A stretch of 64,000 bases of DNA, from NCBI RefSeq assembly GCF_024721115.1, contig NZ_JAMDHK010000001.1, forward strand, positions 584,678 to 648,677, read 5' to 3'. The stretch is from Salipiger pentaromativorans (GTDB lineage Bacteria; Pseudomonadota; Alphaproteobacteria; Rhodobacterales; Rhodobacteraceae). Below the pieces are notes generated by a model. The model did no database searches, had not been told where the DNA came from, and saw only the letters and a program-made list of their open reading frames with translations. This document shows, in pieces, positions 32,949 to 42,537 of this stretch (positions are counted from its first letter, which is position 1; every line of letters begins with the position of its first letter). A program made the position numbers and the translations under genes.

Positions 32949-33857
32949 TCAGGACGCGGCGTGGAACGGGCGGCCCAAGGATCCAGGCGCACCATGCGCC
33001 CCTCGGGCCGAGATGATCACCAGCACGATGATCGTTATCAGGTATGGCGACATGGACAAGAGCTCCACCGGCACCGTGGTGCCCGCCGCCTGAAGGTTGA
33101 GCTGGATGACCGTGACGCCGCCGAAGAGATAGGCCCCGATCAGCACGCCCAGCGGCCGCCAGGAGGCAAAGACCACGATGGCCAGCGCGATCCAGCCGGC
33201 ACCCGCGGTCATGCCCTCGGTCCATTGCGGCACCCGCACGAGGCTCACATAGGCGCCGCCCAGTCCGGCGCAAGCGCCGCCGAAGGCAATCGCCATCATC
33301 CGCACCCGCACCACCTTGTAGCCCAGCGCATGGGCGCTTTCGTGGTCCTCGCCCACCGCGCGCAGGATGAGGCCCGCGCGGGTGTATTTCAGAAAGGCCC
33401 AGACCGCCGCCACTAGCGCAAGACTCAGATAGACCACGAAGTCATGGGCAAAAAGCATCGGCCCGAGGGTCGGAATATCGCCCAGCCCCGGAATATCGAG
33501 CTTGGCAAGGCTCGGCGCCCGCTGACCCTCGTAATTCGAGCCGATCAGCGCCGAAAGCCCCAGGCCAACCAGCGTGAGCCCGAGCCCCGTCGCCACCTGG
33601 TTCGACAGCAGGTATTGAGTCAGCAGACCGAAGGCGAGCGAGAACACCGCCGAGGCGATGGCCGCGCCAAGAAACCCCAGCACCGGCGAGCCGCTCGAGA
33701 CGGCGATGGCAAAGCCCATCACGGCGCCGACGATCATCATCCCCTCGACGCCGAGGTTCAGCACGCCGGATTTCTCGACGACCATCTCGCCGATGGCGGC
33801 CAGCAGGATCGGCGTGGCCGAGACCATGATCGAGGCGACAAGCAGCACGGGATCCAT
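32949..33857 (-). CDS. ABC transporter permease, BMP/nucleoside type
   Basis: 302-aa inner-membrane protein of the branched-chain/ribose permease fold with about eight to nine segments: IGEMVVEKSGVLNLGVEGMMIVGA is the characteristic motif of this subfamily, and AVGEDHESAHALGYKVVRVRM is the coupling loop. It pairs with the permease ahead of it: the stop of that gene and this ATG share one base, so the two are translationally coupled. Confidence 0.88.
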   Translation of the reverse strand: MDPVLLVASIMVSATPILLAAIGEMVVEKSGVLNLGVEGMMIVGAVMGFAIAVSSGSPVLGFLGAAIASAVFSLAFGLLTQYLLSNQVATGLGLTLVGLGLSALIGSNYEGQRAPSLAKLDIPGLGDIPTLGPMLFAHDFVVYLSLALVAAVWAFLKYTRAGLILRAVGEDHESAHALGYKVVRVRMMAIAFGGACAGLGGAYVSLVRVPQWTEGMTAGAGWIALAIVVFASWRPLGVLIGAYLFGGVTVIQLNLQAAGTTVPVELLSMSPYLITIIVLVIISARGAHGAPGSLGRPFHAAS

Positions 33858-34942
33858 CAGGCCACCTCCCTTCCGGTCAGCCGGACGCGGTAATTGGTAA
33901 AGACATCTGTCGCCAGCAGGAAGAACAGCAGCATCCCCTGGAATAGCTGGATCGACGCGCCGGGCAGGCCCAGCATGAGCTGCGCCAGCTCGCCGCCGAT
34001 ATAGGTCAGCGCCATGAGCAGCCCGGCGAGCAGAATGCCGAACGGGTTCAGCCGTCCGAGAAAGGCCACGATGATCGCGGTGAAGCCATAGCCCGAGTTG
34101 AAGTCGATGCTGATCTGGCCCGCGGGCCCGGTGACCTCGAAAAGCCCCGCCATGCCCGCCAGCGCCCCCGAGATGCCGAGGCAGAGAAAAATGATCCGCG
34201 CCGGGCTCACGCCCGAGAACCGCGCCGCGCGCGGCGCCTCGCCGGTCAGCCGGATGTTGAAGCCCTGGATGTGCCGCGCCATCAGCACATAGGCCGCGAT
34301 CACCGCGATGAAGGCCGCGACCACGCCCCAGTGCATGCCGGTGTTGATCACCAGCTCGTCATTGTAGACCGAGGCCCATTGCTTGAAATTGCGCGATCCG
34401 GGAAAGCCCATGCCCTCGGGATTGCGCAGCCAGCCCGCCGAGGCGGAGGCGAGAATGTTCTCGGCCACATAGACCAGCATCAGCGAGACGAGAATCTCGT
34501 TGGTGCCGAAGCGGGTCTTGAGAAAGGCCGGGATCATCGCCCAGGCCCAGCCGCCCAGCGCGCCTGCGATGGCCATGAGCGGGAACAAAAGCCAGGTGTC
34601 GGCGGGGTAGAAGGCCAGCCCCACGGCGGCCCCGCAGACCGCGCCCATGATGTACTGCCCCTCGGCACCGATGTTCCAGATGCCCGCGCGAAAGCCCACC
34701 GACAGGCCGATGGCGATCAGGATCAGCGGCCCGGCCTTGACCAGAAGCTGCGGCCGCGAATAGCCGGCGAATTGCGGGTGAAACAGCGGATCCCAGAAAA
34801 TCGTGCGGATCGCCTCCAGCGGCGGCTTGCCAAGCAGCGCGAACATGATGCCGCCCACCAACATGGTCAGAACCACCGCCAGAACGGGTGTGAGCGCGGT
34901 CCAGAGCCGCGACGGGTTGGGGCGTTTTTCCAGCCGGATCAT
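33857..34942 (-). CDS. ABC transporter permease, BMP/nucleoside type
   Basis: 361-aa inner-membrane protein, second subunit of the heterodimeric nucleoside permease. The motif SVGFRAGIWNIGAEGQYIMGAV and the loop GEAPRAARFSGVSPARIIF identify the subfamily. It lies between the ATPase (84 bases upstream, holding a tandem palindrome) and the second permease (overlapping). Confidence 0.88.
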   Translation of the reverse strand: MIRLEKRPNPSRLWTALTPVLAVVLTMLVGGIMFALLGKPPLEAIRTIFWDPLFHPQFAGYSRPQLLVKAGPLILIAIGLSVGFRAGIWNIGAEGQYIMGAVCGAAVGLAFYPADTWLLFPLMAIAGALGGWAWAMIPAFLKTRFGTNEILVSLMLVYVAENILASASAGWLRNPEGMGFPGSRNFKQWASVYNDELVINTGMHWGVVAAFIAVIAAYVLMARHIQGFNIRLTGEAPRAARFSGVSPARIIFLCLGISGALAGMAGLFEVTGPAGQISIDFNSGYGFTAIIVAFLGRLNPFGILLAGLLMALTYIGGELAQLMLGLPGASIQLFQGMLLFFLLATDVFTNYRVRLTGREVA

Positions 34943-34961
34943 TGCAGATGCTCCGGGCCCA

Positions 34962-35018
34962 GAAGATTTTTCGTACGAAAAATCTTCGCCGCGAAGAAAT
35001 TTCGTACGAAATTTCTTC
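34962..35018. terminator. Tandem palindromes (locus C) inside the transporter operon
   Basis: First: arms GAAGATTTTTCG and CGAAAAATCTTC around TA (34962-34987). Second: arms GAAGAAATTTCG and CGAAATTTCTTC around TA (34993-35018). Both are perfect 26-base palindromes. Unlike loci A and B it lies between two genes read in the same direction, after the ATPase and before its permeases, so it could tune transcript ratios. Confidence 0.65.
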
Positions 35019-35026
35019 TTTGCGCC

Positions 35027-36550
35027 TCAGCCGTCCACATGGGCCACCTCCATGTCATGCGCCCCGCCCATCATCAGGCCGATCTTTTCGATATCCAGCT
35101 CGGCCACGGCGCGCGTGGGCGAGAGCCGCCCCTCGTTCAGCGCGCCGAAGCGGTCGGAGATTTCCATCAGCTCGTCGAGATCCTGACTGATGCAGATGAT
35201 CGCCGCGCCCTTGGCGGCAAGGTCCAGCAGCGCCTGCCGGATCGCCGCCGCCGCCGCCGCGTCCACGCCCCAGGTCGGCTGGTTCACCACGAAGACATCC
35301 GGCGCCTGAAGGATCTCGCGGCCCACCACGTATTTCTGCAGATTGCCGCCCGAGAGCGCCCGCGCCGCCACGCCGGGCCCCGGCGTGCGCACGTCGAACC
35401 GCGCGATCACCTCTTCGGCAAAGCCCTTGGCCTTACCCCAGTCGATGAACCCGTTCGAGACCAGCCCCTTGCGCCGGGCGCCGGTCAGGACGGCGTTTTC
35501 GGTCAGGCTCATGTTCGGCGCCGCCGCGTGGCCCAGCCGCTCTTCCGGCCCCGAGAGCAGCCCCGCGTCGCGGCGCTTCATCGGCCCGTCGCGGCTGATG
35601 TCGCCGCCCTTGAACCAGATCGCCCCCTTGGGCGCCAGACGCTCGCCCGAAAGCGCCATCAGCAGCTCGTCCTGGCCGTTGCCCGCGACCCCGCCGATGC
35701 CCAGCACCTCGCCGGCGCGCACCTCGAGCGAGATCTCCCGCAGGGGCGTGCCGAAGGCGCCCGGCGCGGGCATCGAGAGCTTGTCGCATTTCAGCAGCAC
35801 GGCGCCCTTTTCGGTGGCCTTGGGCTCGGGCGTAAGGAAGCTCGAGCCCACCATCATCTCGGCCATCTGCCGCGCCGTGACCTCGCGCGGGGTGCAGGTG
35901 CCCACCTTCTTGCCCAGCCGCAGGATCGTCGCCTCATCGCAGAGCGTGCGGATCTCTTCGAGCTTGTGCGAGATATAGAGGATCGAGGTGCCCTCGGATT
36001 TCAGCTTGCGCAGGGTCTCGAAGAGGATGTCCACCTCCTGCGGGGTGAGCACCGAGGTCGGCTCGTCCATGATCAGCAGGCGGGGGTTCTGCAACAGGCA
36101 GCGGATGATCTCGACCCGCTGGCGTTCGCCCGCCGAGAGTGTGCCCACCACGCGATAGGGGTCGAGCGGCAGCCCGTAGGTTTCCGAGACCTCCTTGATC
36201 TGGCGCGCCAGATCGCGCATCGGCGGCGGCGTCTCCATGCCCAGCGCCACGTTCTCGGCCACGTCCAGCGCATCGAAGAGCGAGAAATGCTGGAACACCA
36301 TGGCGACGCCCGAAAGCCGCGCATCCGAGGGCTTGCCCGGCGCATAGGCGGCACCGTCCAGCAGCATCTCGCCCTTGTCGGGCTTCACGAGGCCGAAGAT
36401 CATCTTGACCAGCGTCGATTTCCCGGCGCCGTTCTCGCCCAGAAGCGCGTGGATCTCGCCCTTCATGATGTCGAAGGAGACGTCGTCATTGGCCACGACG
36501 CCCGGATAGGCCTTGGTCAACCCCCGGATGCTGAGAAGTGTGTCTGCCAC
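35027..36550 (-). CDS. ABC transporter ATP-binding protein, double-domain, nucleoside type
   Basis: 507-aa protein with two nucleotide-binding domains, as in ribose and nucleoside (BMP) importers. Domain 1 has Walker A GENGAGKST (about 36-44), signature LSAGERQR and Walker B LLIMDEPTS. Domain 2 (about 265-500) has a degenerate Walker A (GVAGNGQDE), LSGGNLQK and a Walker B VFVVNQPTWG in which the usual Asp-Glu is altered, as is common in these. The start is GTG 36550 with AGGGG upstream. It overlaps the end of xdhC by 34 bases on the same strand. Confidence 0.9.
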   Translation of the reverse strand: MADTLLSIRGLTKAYPGVVANDDVSFDIMKGEIHALLGENGAGKSTLVKMIFGLVKPDKGEMLLDGAAYAPGKPSDARLSGVAMVFQHFSLFDALDVAENVALGMETPPPMRDLARQIKEVSETYGLPLDPYRVVGTLSAGERQRVEIIRCLLQNPRLLIMDEPTSVLTPQEVDILFETLRKLKSEGTSILYISHKLEEIRTLCDEATILRLGKKVGTCTPREVTARQMAEMMVGSSFLTPEPKATEKGAVLLKCDKLSMPAPGAFGTPLREISLEVRAGEVLGIGGVAGNGQDELLMALSGERLAPKGAIWFKGGDISRDGPMKRRDAGLLSGPEERLGHAAAPNMSLTENAVLTGARRKGLVSNGFIDWGKAKGFAEEVIARFDVRTPGPGVAARALSGGNLQKYVVGREILQAPDVFVVNQPTWGVDAAAAAAIRQALLDLAAKGAAIICISQDLDELMEISDRFGALNEGRLSPTRAVAELDIEKIGLMMGGAHDMEVAHVDG

Positions 36551-37455
36551 GCTTGTCTGTCCCCTGTTTCTCGGTTGAGTAGATGCGCCGCGACGCCGAT
36601 GGCAATGGCCTGCGGATGTTTGCCCAGCGTTTTCTGCCCAATCGGGCAGCAGATGCGCGAAATCTGCGCATCGGCATGACCCAACGCCTGAAGGCGCGAC
36701 CGGAACCGGGCCCATTTCGTGCCCGACCCGATCAGCCCGGCAAAGCCGAACCCGTGGCTCAGCAGCCCATGGCAGAGCGCGAAATCCAGCTCGTGGCTAT
36801 AGGTCAGGATCAGGTGTTCGGCGTCGCGCGGCGCGTGGCGCAGCAGCCGGGCCGGGTCGGCGGCGGGCAGCACGGTGACGCAAGCGGGCACCGCCTCCGG
36901 AAAACGCCCGGGCGCCGTATCCACCCAGGTGATCGCCAGATCGGGCATCGGTGCCAGCACATCGACGATCGCCCGCCCCACATGGCCCGCGCCCCAGATC
37001 CAAAGCTGCCGCGCGGGCCGGGCGATGGGCTCTACCATCCAGCCCTGCACGAGTTGCGGCTCGGGGCGCACGCCCTGCGCCCGGGCGCGGTCGAGCAGGC
37101 GCTGAACGGCGAGCGGGCGGGCGCCCGCGCCCCGCGCGATCACCTCCTGCCCCTCCAGCGCCTCCAGCGATGCCGCATCATGGATCTCGGTCAGCAGGGT
37201 CACCGCGCCGCCGCAGCACTGGCCAAGCGACGGCCCCAGCGCGTGGCGGCTGAGCCCCGGGCGTTGCAGCGCCGCCTCGGCCGCCATCAGTTCCAGGGCA
37301 CCGCCGCCGATGGTGCCGGACTGACCGCCCTCCCAGACCAGCATCGCCGCGCCCACCTCGCGCGGGGCCGACCCCGCGACCTCGGCCACGACGACCCGCG
37401 CGACGCGGCCATGCGCCGCGACCGCCGCGCGCAGCGCCGCCAGATCAAGCCCCAT
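36517..37455 (-). CDS. xdhC: Xanthine dehydrogenase accessory protein XdhC
   Basis: 312-aa molybdenum-cofactor insertion chaperone for xanthine dehydrogenase. It has the N-terminal XdhC motif GSAPREVGAAMLVWEGGQSGTIGGGALE, and a Rossmann-like C-terminal part with LWIWGAGHVGRAI and SHELDFALCHGLL, ending with the conserved LIGSGTKWARFRSRL. The start overlaps xdhB by 11 bases. Sulfuration and insertion of the cofactor into XdhB is its expected role. Confidence 0.92.
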   Translation of the reverse strand: MGLDLAALRAAVAAHGRVARVVVAEVAGSAPREVGAAMLVWEGGQSGTIGGGALELMAAEAALQRPGLSRHALGPSLGQCCGGAVTLLTEIHDAASLEALEGQEVIARGAGARPLAVQRLLDRARAQGVRPEPQLVQGWMVEPIARPARQLWIWGAGHVGRAIVDVLAPMPDLAITWVDTAPGRFPEAVPACVTVLPAADPARLLRHAPRDAEHLILTYSHELDFALCHGLLSHGFGFAGLIGSGTKWARFRSRLQALGHADAQISRICCPIGQKTLGKHPQAIAIGVAAHLLNRETGDRQAWQTHFSASGG

Positions 37456-39760
37456 CCTGCACCTTCCGGACCGCCATCAGCACCCGCTCGGGCGTGGCCG
37501 GGGCATCGAGCGCGGGATAGGCCTCGCCACAGGCGGCCACCGCGTCGGAAAGCGCCATCAGCGCCGAGATGCCCAGCATGAAGGGCGGCTCGCCCACCGC
37601 CTTGGAGCGATAGATCGTCTCTTCCACATTGCGCCCGTCCCAGAGCGCCACATTGAAGATCTCGGGCCGGTCGGAACAGGCGGGGATCTTGTAGGTGGAG
37701 GGCGCATGGGTGCGCAGCCGCCCCCGGTCGTCCCAGACCAGTTCCTCGGTGGTGAGCCAGCCCGCGCCCTGCACATAGCCGCCCTCGATCTGGCCGATAT
37801 CCAGCGCCGGGTTCAGCGAGGCCCCGGCATCGTGCAGGATGTCCGCCCGCAGGATACGATATTCGCCGGTGAGCGTGTCCAGCACCACCTCGGTGCAGGC
37901 CGCGCCATAGGCAAAGTAATAGAACGGCCGACCCTGCCCCTTGATCCGGTCCCATTCGACCTTGGGCGTCTTGTAGAACCCCGTCGAAGACAGGCTCACG
38001 CGCCCCTCGTAGCAGAGCTTGGCCGCCTCGGCGAAGCTGAGCGTTGCCTCGCCCACATGCACATAGCCATCGACAAAGAGCACCTCTGCCGCGTTGGCCT
38101 GATAGAGCCCGGCGAGATGTCCGGCCATACGGTCGCGGATCGTATCGCAGGCGGCCTTGACCGCCATGCCGTTCAGATCCGAGCCGGAAGAGGCCGCGGT
38201 GGCCGAGGTGTTGGGCACCTTGGCGGTGTCCGTCGCGGTGATGCGCACCAGATCCAGCGGGATGCCGAACCCCGTCGCCGCCACCTGCGCGACCTTCTGG
38301 AACAGCCCCTGCCCCATCTCGGTGCCGCCGTGATTCAGCGAGACCGAGCCATCCTGATAGACATGCACCAGCGCGCCCGCCTGGTTGAGATGGGTCAGGG
38401 TGAAGGAGATGCCGAATTTTACCGGGGTCAGCGCGAGGCCCCGCTTGAGCAGCGGCGTCTCTTCGTTCCAGACCGCGATCCTGGCGCGCCGCTCTGCGTA
38501 ATCGCAGCGGTCGGCCAGCGCATCGGTCAGCCCGCCGAGGATGAAATCCTCGACCGGCTGGCCGTAATGGGTGGTCTGGACCGGTACCGCAGTTTCCGCA
38601 TCGGCCGCGTCGGCGGGGCAATCGGCGTAGTAATTGACGCGCCGCACCTCCAGCGGATCGCGGCCCAGCGCGTGCGCAACATGATCGAGCACCCGCTCAA
38701 TCCCCAACATGCCCTGCGGGCCGCCGAACCCGCGATAGGCGGTGGCGCTCTGCGTATTGGTCTTCAGCCGGTGGCTTTCCACCCGCAGCGCCGGGATGTC
38801 ATAGGCGTTGTCCGCGTGCAGCATCGCCCGGTCAGCCACCGGAATCGACAGATCCTGCGCCCAGCCGCAGCGGGCGTATTGCACGAAATCCACCGCCAGC
38901 AGCTTGCCCTGCTCGTCGAAGCCCACGCTATAGTCGATGCGGAAATCGTGGCGCTTGCCGGTGATCACCATGTCGTCGTCGCGGTCATAGCGCATCTTGG
39001 CCGGCCGGCCCGTCGCGGCGGCGGCCACGGCGCAGGCGATGGCCAGCGCGTTGCCCTGGCTTTCCTTGCCGCCGAACCCGCCGCCCATGCGCCGGGTCTC
39101 GACCCGCACCGCATGCATCGGCAGATGCAGCGCATGCGCGACCTTGTGCTGGATCTCGCTCGGGTGCTGGGTCGAGCTGTGCACCAGCATGTCGCCGTTT
39201 TCCTGCGGGAACACCAGCGCCGCCTGCCCTTCGAGATAGAAATGCTCCTGCCCGCCCATCTCGAGCGTGCCGTCGATCACATGCGGCGCCGCGTCCAGAC
39301 CCGCGATGGCGTCGCCCTTTTCCCAGATGCGGGGGCCCTCCTCGAAGCGAGTATCGGCGGCCATCGCCTCGTCCACGGTGAAGACCGGATCGCGCTCCTG
39401 ATAGGTGATCTGCGCCTTGCGCACCGCCTTGCGCGCCGCCAGATGGCTGGTGGCCGCCACCAGAAAGACCGGCTGGCCGACATAGTGCACCGTCGCGCCC
39501 GACAGCAGCGGCTCGTCATGCAAGGACGGCGAGCAATCGCAGTCCGAGGGCAGATCCTTCGCCTCCCAGACCTTCACAACCCCGGGCGCCTTGCGCACTT
39601 CGGACAGGTCGATCCCGGAGATCCGGCCGGCGGCGATTTCGGAGAGGCCGAAGGCCAGGTGCAAGCAGTCCGCCGGCACCGGAATATCGTCGATATACCG
39701 CGCCTTGCCGGTGACATGCAGCGGCGCCGCGTCATGCGGCAGGGGTTTCGTGACGCTCAT
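37445..39760 (-). CDS. xdhB: Xanthine dehydrogenase, molybdopterin-binding subunit
   Basis: 771-aa large subunit that oxidises hypoxanthine to xanthine and xanthine to urate at the molybdenum centre. Recognisable blocks: GKARYIDDIPVP, VGQPVFLVAATS, GGGFGGKESQ, AYRGFGGPQGM, NHGGTEMGQGL and the C-terminal GEPPFMLG, whose Glu is the catalytic base. Length is usual for the two-subunit bacterial enzyme. It overlaps xdhA (ATGA) and xdhC. Confidence 0.95.
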   Translation of the reverse strand: MSVTKPLPHDAAPLHVTGKARYIDDIPVPADCLHLAFGLSEIAAGRISGIDLSEVRKAPGVVKVWEAKDLPSDCDCSPSLHDEPLLSGATVHYVGQPVFLVAATSHLAARKAVRKAQITYQERDPVFTVDEAMAADTRFEEGPRIWEKGDAIAGLDAAPHVIDGTLEMGGQEHFYLEGQAALVFPQENGDMLVHSSTQHPSEIQHKVAHALHLPMHAVRVETRRMGGGFGGKESQGNALAIACAVAAAATGRPAKMRYDRDDDMVITGKRHDFRIDYSVGFDEQGKLLAVDFVQYARCGWAQDLSIPVADRAMLHADNAYDIPALRVESHRLKTNTQSATAYRGFGGPQGMLGIERVLDHVAHALGRDPLEVRRVNYYADCPADAADAETAVPVQTTHYGQPVEDFILGGLTDALADRCDYAERRARIAVWNEETPLLKRGLALTPVKFGISFTLTHLNQAGALVHVYQDGSVSLNHGGTEMGQGLFQKVAQVAATGFGIPLDLVRITATDTAKVPNTSATAASSGSDLNGMAVKAACDTIRDRMAGHLAGLYQANAAEVLFVDGYVHVGEATLSFAEAAKLCYEGRVSLSSTGFYKTPKVEWDRIKGQGRPFYYFAYGAACTEVVLDTLTGEYRILRADILHDAGASLNPALDIGQIEGGYVQGAGWLTTEELVWDDRGRLRTHAPSTYKIPACSDRPEIFNVALWDGRNVEETIYRSKAVGEPPFMLGISALMALSDAVAACGEAYPALDAPATPERVLMAVRKVQDGA

Positions 39761-41142
39761 GGCCGCACCTCCCGCACGTTCACCGACGCGCCCAGATCCT
39801 CGAGCAGATAGCGGGTCAGCATGTTGCGCGCCGCCGCCAGCCGGTATTCGGCGCTGGCGCGCATATCGGACAGCGGCGCAAAATCCGCCTCCCAGGCATC
39901 CCAGGCGGCGACCACCGCCTCATCGGTCCAGGGCCGCCCTTCGAGCGCCGCCTCGACCGCCAGCGCGCGTTTCGGGATCCCCGCCATGCCGCCGAAGGCG
40001 ATGCGCGCCTCGCGCACCACCCCATCCTCGACGCGCACGGAAAAGGCGCCGCAAACCGCGGAAATATCCTGATCGAACCGTTTCGACAGCTTGTAGACCC
40101 GCAGCCGGTCGTCGCGGCGCGGAATGCTGATCGCCTCGACGAATTCGCCCGGATAGCGGTCCTGCTTGCCGTATTCGAGGAAGAAGGACTCGATGGGCAT
40201 CTCGCGGCGGGTGTCGCGGTAGCGCAGATGCAAGGTCGCCCCCAGCGCGATGAGCACCGGCGGGTTGTCCCCGATGGGCGAGCCGTTGGCGACGTTGCCG
40301 CCAATGGTCGCCGCCGCGCGCACCTGACCCGAACCGTAGCGGCGCAGCATCTCGGCATAGCTGGGGTAATGCGCGCGCATCAGCTCCAGCACCCGGTCCA
40401 TCGTCACGCCGGCCCCGATGCGGATCACCTCCTCGCCCAGCTCGATCTGTTGCAGATCGCGGCAACGGTTGAGAAAGATCACCTCGGGCAGTTCGCGTAG
40501 CTGCTTGGTCACCCAGAGCCCGACATCCGTGGCCCCGGCGACCAGCACAGCCTGAGGGTGTCGCGCCGCCAGTTCGGCCAGCGCATCGGCACTCTCCGGC
40601 GCGTGCGCCGTCATGTCGGCGGACGAGATCCCACCCGGCACCTCCGGCAGCGCGGCATCCGCTGCCAGCCACTCGGGCACCGGCACCGTGGCGGCGGCCG
40701 CGGCCGCGCGGATGATCGGCGCATAGCCGGTGCAGCGGCACAGATTGCCAGCCAGCGCATCGTCGAACGCCGTGTCGCCCTTCAGATGGGCGTTGGCCAT
40801 CGACATGATGAAGCCCGGGGTGCAGAAGCCGCATTGCGAGCCGTGATAGGCCACCATGGCCTCCTGAACCGGATGCATCTCGCCACCCGGCCCCGAGATC
40901 CCCTCGACCGTGCGCAGCGCCTTGCCGTGAAGCTGCGGCAGGAAGAGGATGCAGGCATTGACCGCGCGGCTGCCGCCCTCATCCGTGACCATCACCGTAC
41001 AGGCGCCGCAATCGCCTTCGTTGCAGCCTTCCTTTGTCCCCGTGAGCCCGCGCTCTTCGCGCAGCCAGTCGAGCGCCGTGCGCGTGGGCGAGACCCCGCG
41101 CAATTCGACTCTTTCCCCGTTCAGAAGAAAAGAGATGTCCAT
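39757..41142 (-). CDS. xdhA: Xanthine dehydrogenase, iron-sulfur and FAD subunit
   Basis: 461-aa small subunit that passes electrons from the molybdenum site to NAD(+). Two [2Fe-2S] clusters are at the N-terminus: CNEGDCGAC (plant ferredoxin type, about 40-50) and CGFCTPGF ... NLCRCTGY (about 100-145). The FAD domain starts about 195, with [12 protein letters not shown] and [15 protein letters not shown]. It is the first gene of the xdhABC unit, with a 192-base region before it that may hold the promoter. Confidence 0.95.
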   Translation of the reverse strand: MDISFLLNGERVELRGVSPTRTALDWLREERGLTGTKEGCNEGDCGACTVMVTDEGGSRAVNACILFLPQLHGKALRTVEGISGPGGEMHPVQEAMVAYHGSQCGFCTPGFIMSMANAHLKGDTAFDDALAGNLCRCTGYAPIIRAAAAAATVPVPEWLAADAALPEVPGGISSADMTAHAPESADALAELAARHPQAVLVAGATDVGLWVTKQLRELPEVIFLNRCRDLQQIELGEEVIRIGAGVTMDRVLELMRAHYPSYAEMLRRYGSGQVRAAATIGGNVANGSPIGDNPPVLIALGATLHLRYRDTRREMPIESFFLEYGKQDRYPGEFVEAISIPRRDDRLRVYKLSKRFDQDISAVCGAFSVRVEDGVVREARIAFGGMAGIPKRALAVEAALEGRPWTDEAVVAAWDAWEADFAPLSDMRASAEYRLAAARNMLTRYLLEDLGASVNVREVRP

Positions 41143-41229
41143 ATGCTGTAACCCGCCGCCTTACCCGGTCCTTTGTTGCGTGCCCCCGATGCGGCGTAGA
41201 AGGCGCGCGGACGATCCCTGTTCCCAGAC

Positions 41230-41259
41230 AGGCTAGGTGCGAGGTTTCGCGCTTGGCAA
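41230..41259 (-). promoter_or_regulatory. Possible promoter of the xdh operon
   Basis: Minus strand TTGCCA (41259-41254), 18 bases, TAGCCT (41235-41230). It is the best-looking pair in the gap before xdhA, leaving a leader of about 80 bases. Weak -10; inference only. Confidence 0.25.
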
Positions 41260-41334
41260 GAAGAAAATGCTTATTTGCGAGGCATCGAAGGCAACAGCGC
41301 CTGCCCATCGGGCAGAGCCCCGTGAAAGCCCCCG

Positions 41335-42351
41335 TCAGTGCGCGCGGGTCCCGGCGTCGTGGGACAGGGGCCCGGCACCGGGCATCGCCCGGCCGGCGGT
41401 CAGGAACTCGGCGATAGAGCGCGTCGGGGCGTTCATGTTCAGAATGCTGTTGTGGTCGCCCTGCTCGAAGATCTCGGCATGCGCGTCCGGCCAGAGCGTT
41501 TCCAGCTCCAGCACATCCTGGACCGGTGCGGCGTAATCGTGCCGGGCATGGACCACCAGCAGCGTCTCGGGGCGCTCTGCGGCCATGCGGCGCCAGGGGC
41601 GGTCGATCGTGTAGGGCGCGCCGAGCTGGCTGACTTCCTCGACGAAATAGTCCAGGCAGCGGCCGCCGATCCCGTATTGCCGGCCCGCCAGCCGGATCAG
41701 CTTGGAAAACTCGACCGGCGCCGAGATGAACACCAGCCGGGGACAGACGAGCCCCTCGCTCAGCGCATGCAGCAGCGCATTCGCGCTGATGCAATGCCCG
41801 ACGATCCCGTCATAGGGGCCCAGCGCGGCATTGCAGCGCTGAATGGCCCCGACGATCGTCGACAGGCTGCAAACCTGCTGCTCCGGTCTCAGATGCCCCG
41901 GCAGCACAAGCGCATCCACCTCAACCCCGGCCCGCAGCAGCGCCCGGACCAGCCGCGCGAATTGCCGGACGCTGCCGTCATGCCCATGCGACAGCAGAAC
42001 CCGCGTGCCGCAGGGTGCATCGGGCCGGAACTGCAACACCGTGGTTTCGGAATCGACCGCCACCGCGCTCACGCCAGCACGCGCGGTCCAGGCCGCGACA
42101 TCGACATGCACGGCAGAGCTCAGGTAGCGCCGGGCCAGGAAATGCGCGGTGATCCGCGGCGCCAGACGCGCCGAGATCTGAAGGATCTTACGGCGGGACG
42201 CCTTGAGCCTGCCGGCAGGCGCCGGAGCCCCACCCGCAGGCCGGGAATCGACGCGGGTCGACCTCTCTCGCGGCGCAGTCTGGCTCGCAAGAGACGGATC
42301 CGCTCTCCCCGCGATCTCACGCGGGGCGTGTTTGCTCACTGCCTCGGTCAT
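41335..42351 (-). CDS. Alpha/beta-hydrolase-fold protein with a Cys nucleophile position
   Basis: 338-aa soluble protein with a long disordered N-terminus (about 1-50, Pro/Ala/Arg-rich) and an alpha/beta hydrolase core. The nucleophile elbow reads VGHCISANALLHAL, putting Cys187 where Ser is usual, and the next Gly is Ser189. Asp272 in ARHDYAAP and His300 in QGDHNSI complete a possible Cys-Asp-His triad. An HG oxyanion-type element (LSHGHDG) is at about 121. The substrate is unknown. It precedes xdhA by 192 bases in the same direction, so a link to that operon is possible but unproven. Confidence 0.7.
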   Translation of the reverse strand: MTEAVSKHAPREIAGRADPSLASQTAPRERSTRVDSRPAGGAPAPAGRLKASRRKILQISARLAPRITAHFLARRYLSSAVHVDVAAWTARAGVSAVAVDSETTVLQFRPDAPCGTRVLLSHGHDGSVRQFARLVRALLRAGVEVDALVLPGHLRPEQQVCSLSTIVGAIQRCNAALGPYDGIVGHCISANALLHALSEGLVCPRLVFISAPVEFSKLIRLAGRQYGIGGRCLDYFVEEVSQLGAPYTIDRPWRRMAAERPETLLVVHARHDYAAPVQDVLELETLWPDAHAEIFEQGDHNSILNMNAPTRSIAEFLTAGRAMPGAGPLSHDAGTRAH

Positions 42352-42537
42352 TTCTGTTCCCCACGGCCAAGCCGCCGCGACGTCTGTTCTAGCACAAGTT
42401 GCGACAGTGACGGGAGAAGTCGGTGAAAATTGGGCAGTATTGTCCCCGAAAGGTGAAAGATCAGGGGCAAACCCCGGGCTTTGTGGAACAGCACGAGGAG
42501 GGTTTCGCAGCCGCGGCGCAGCTCATAATGTGCCAAC

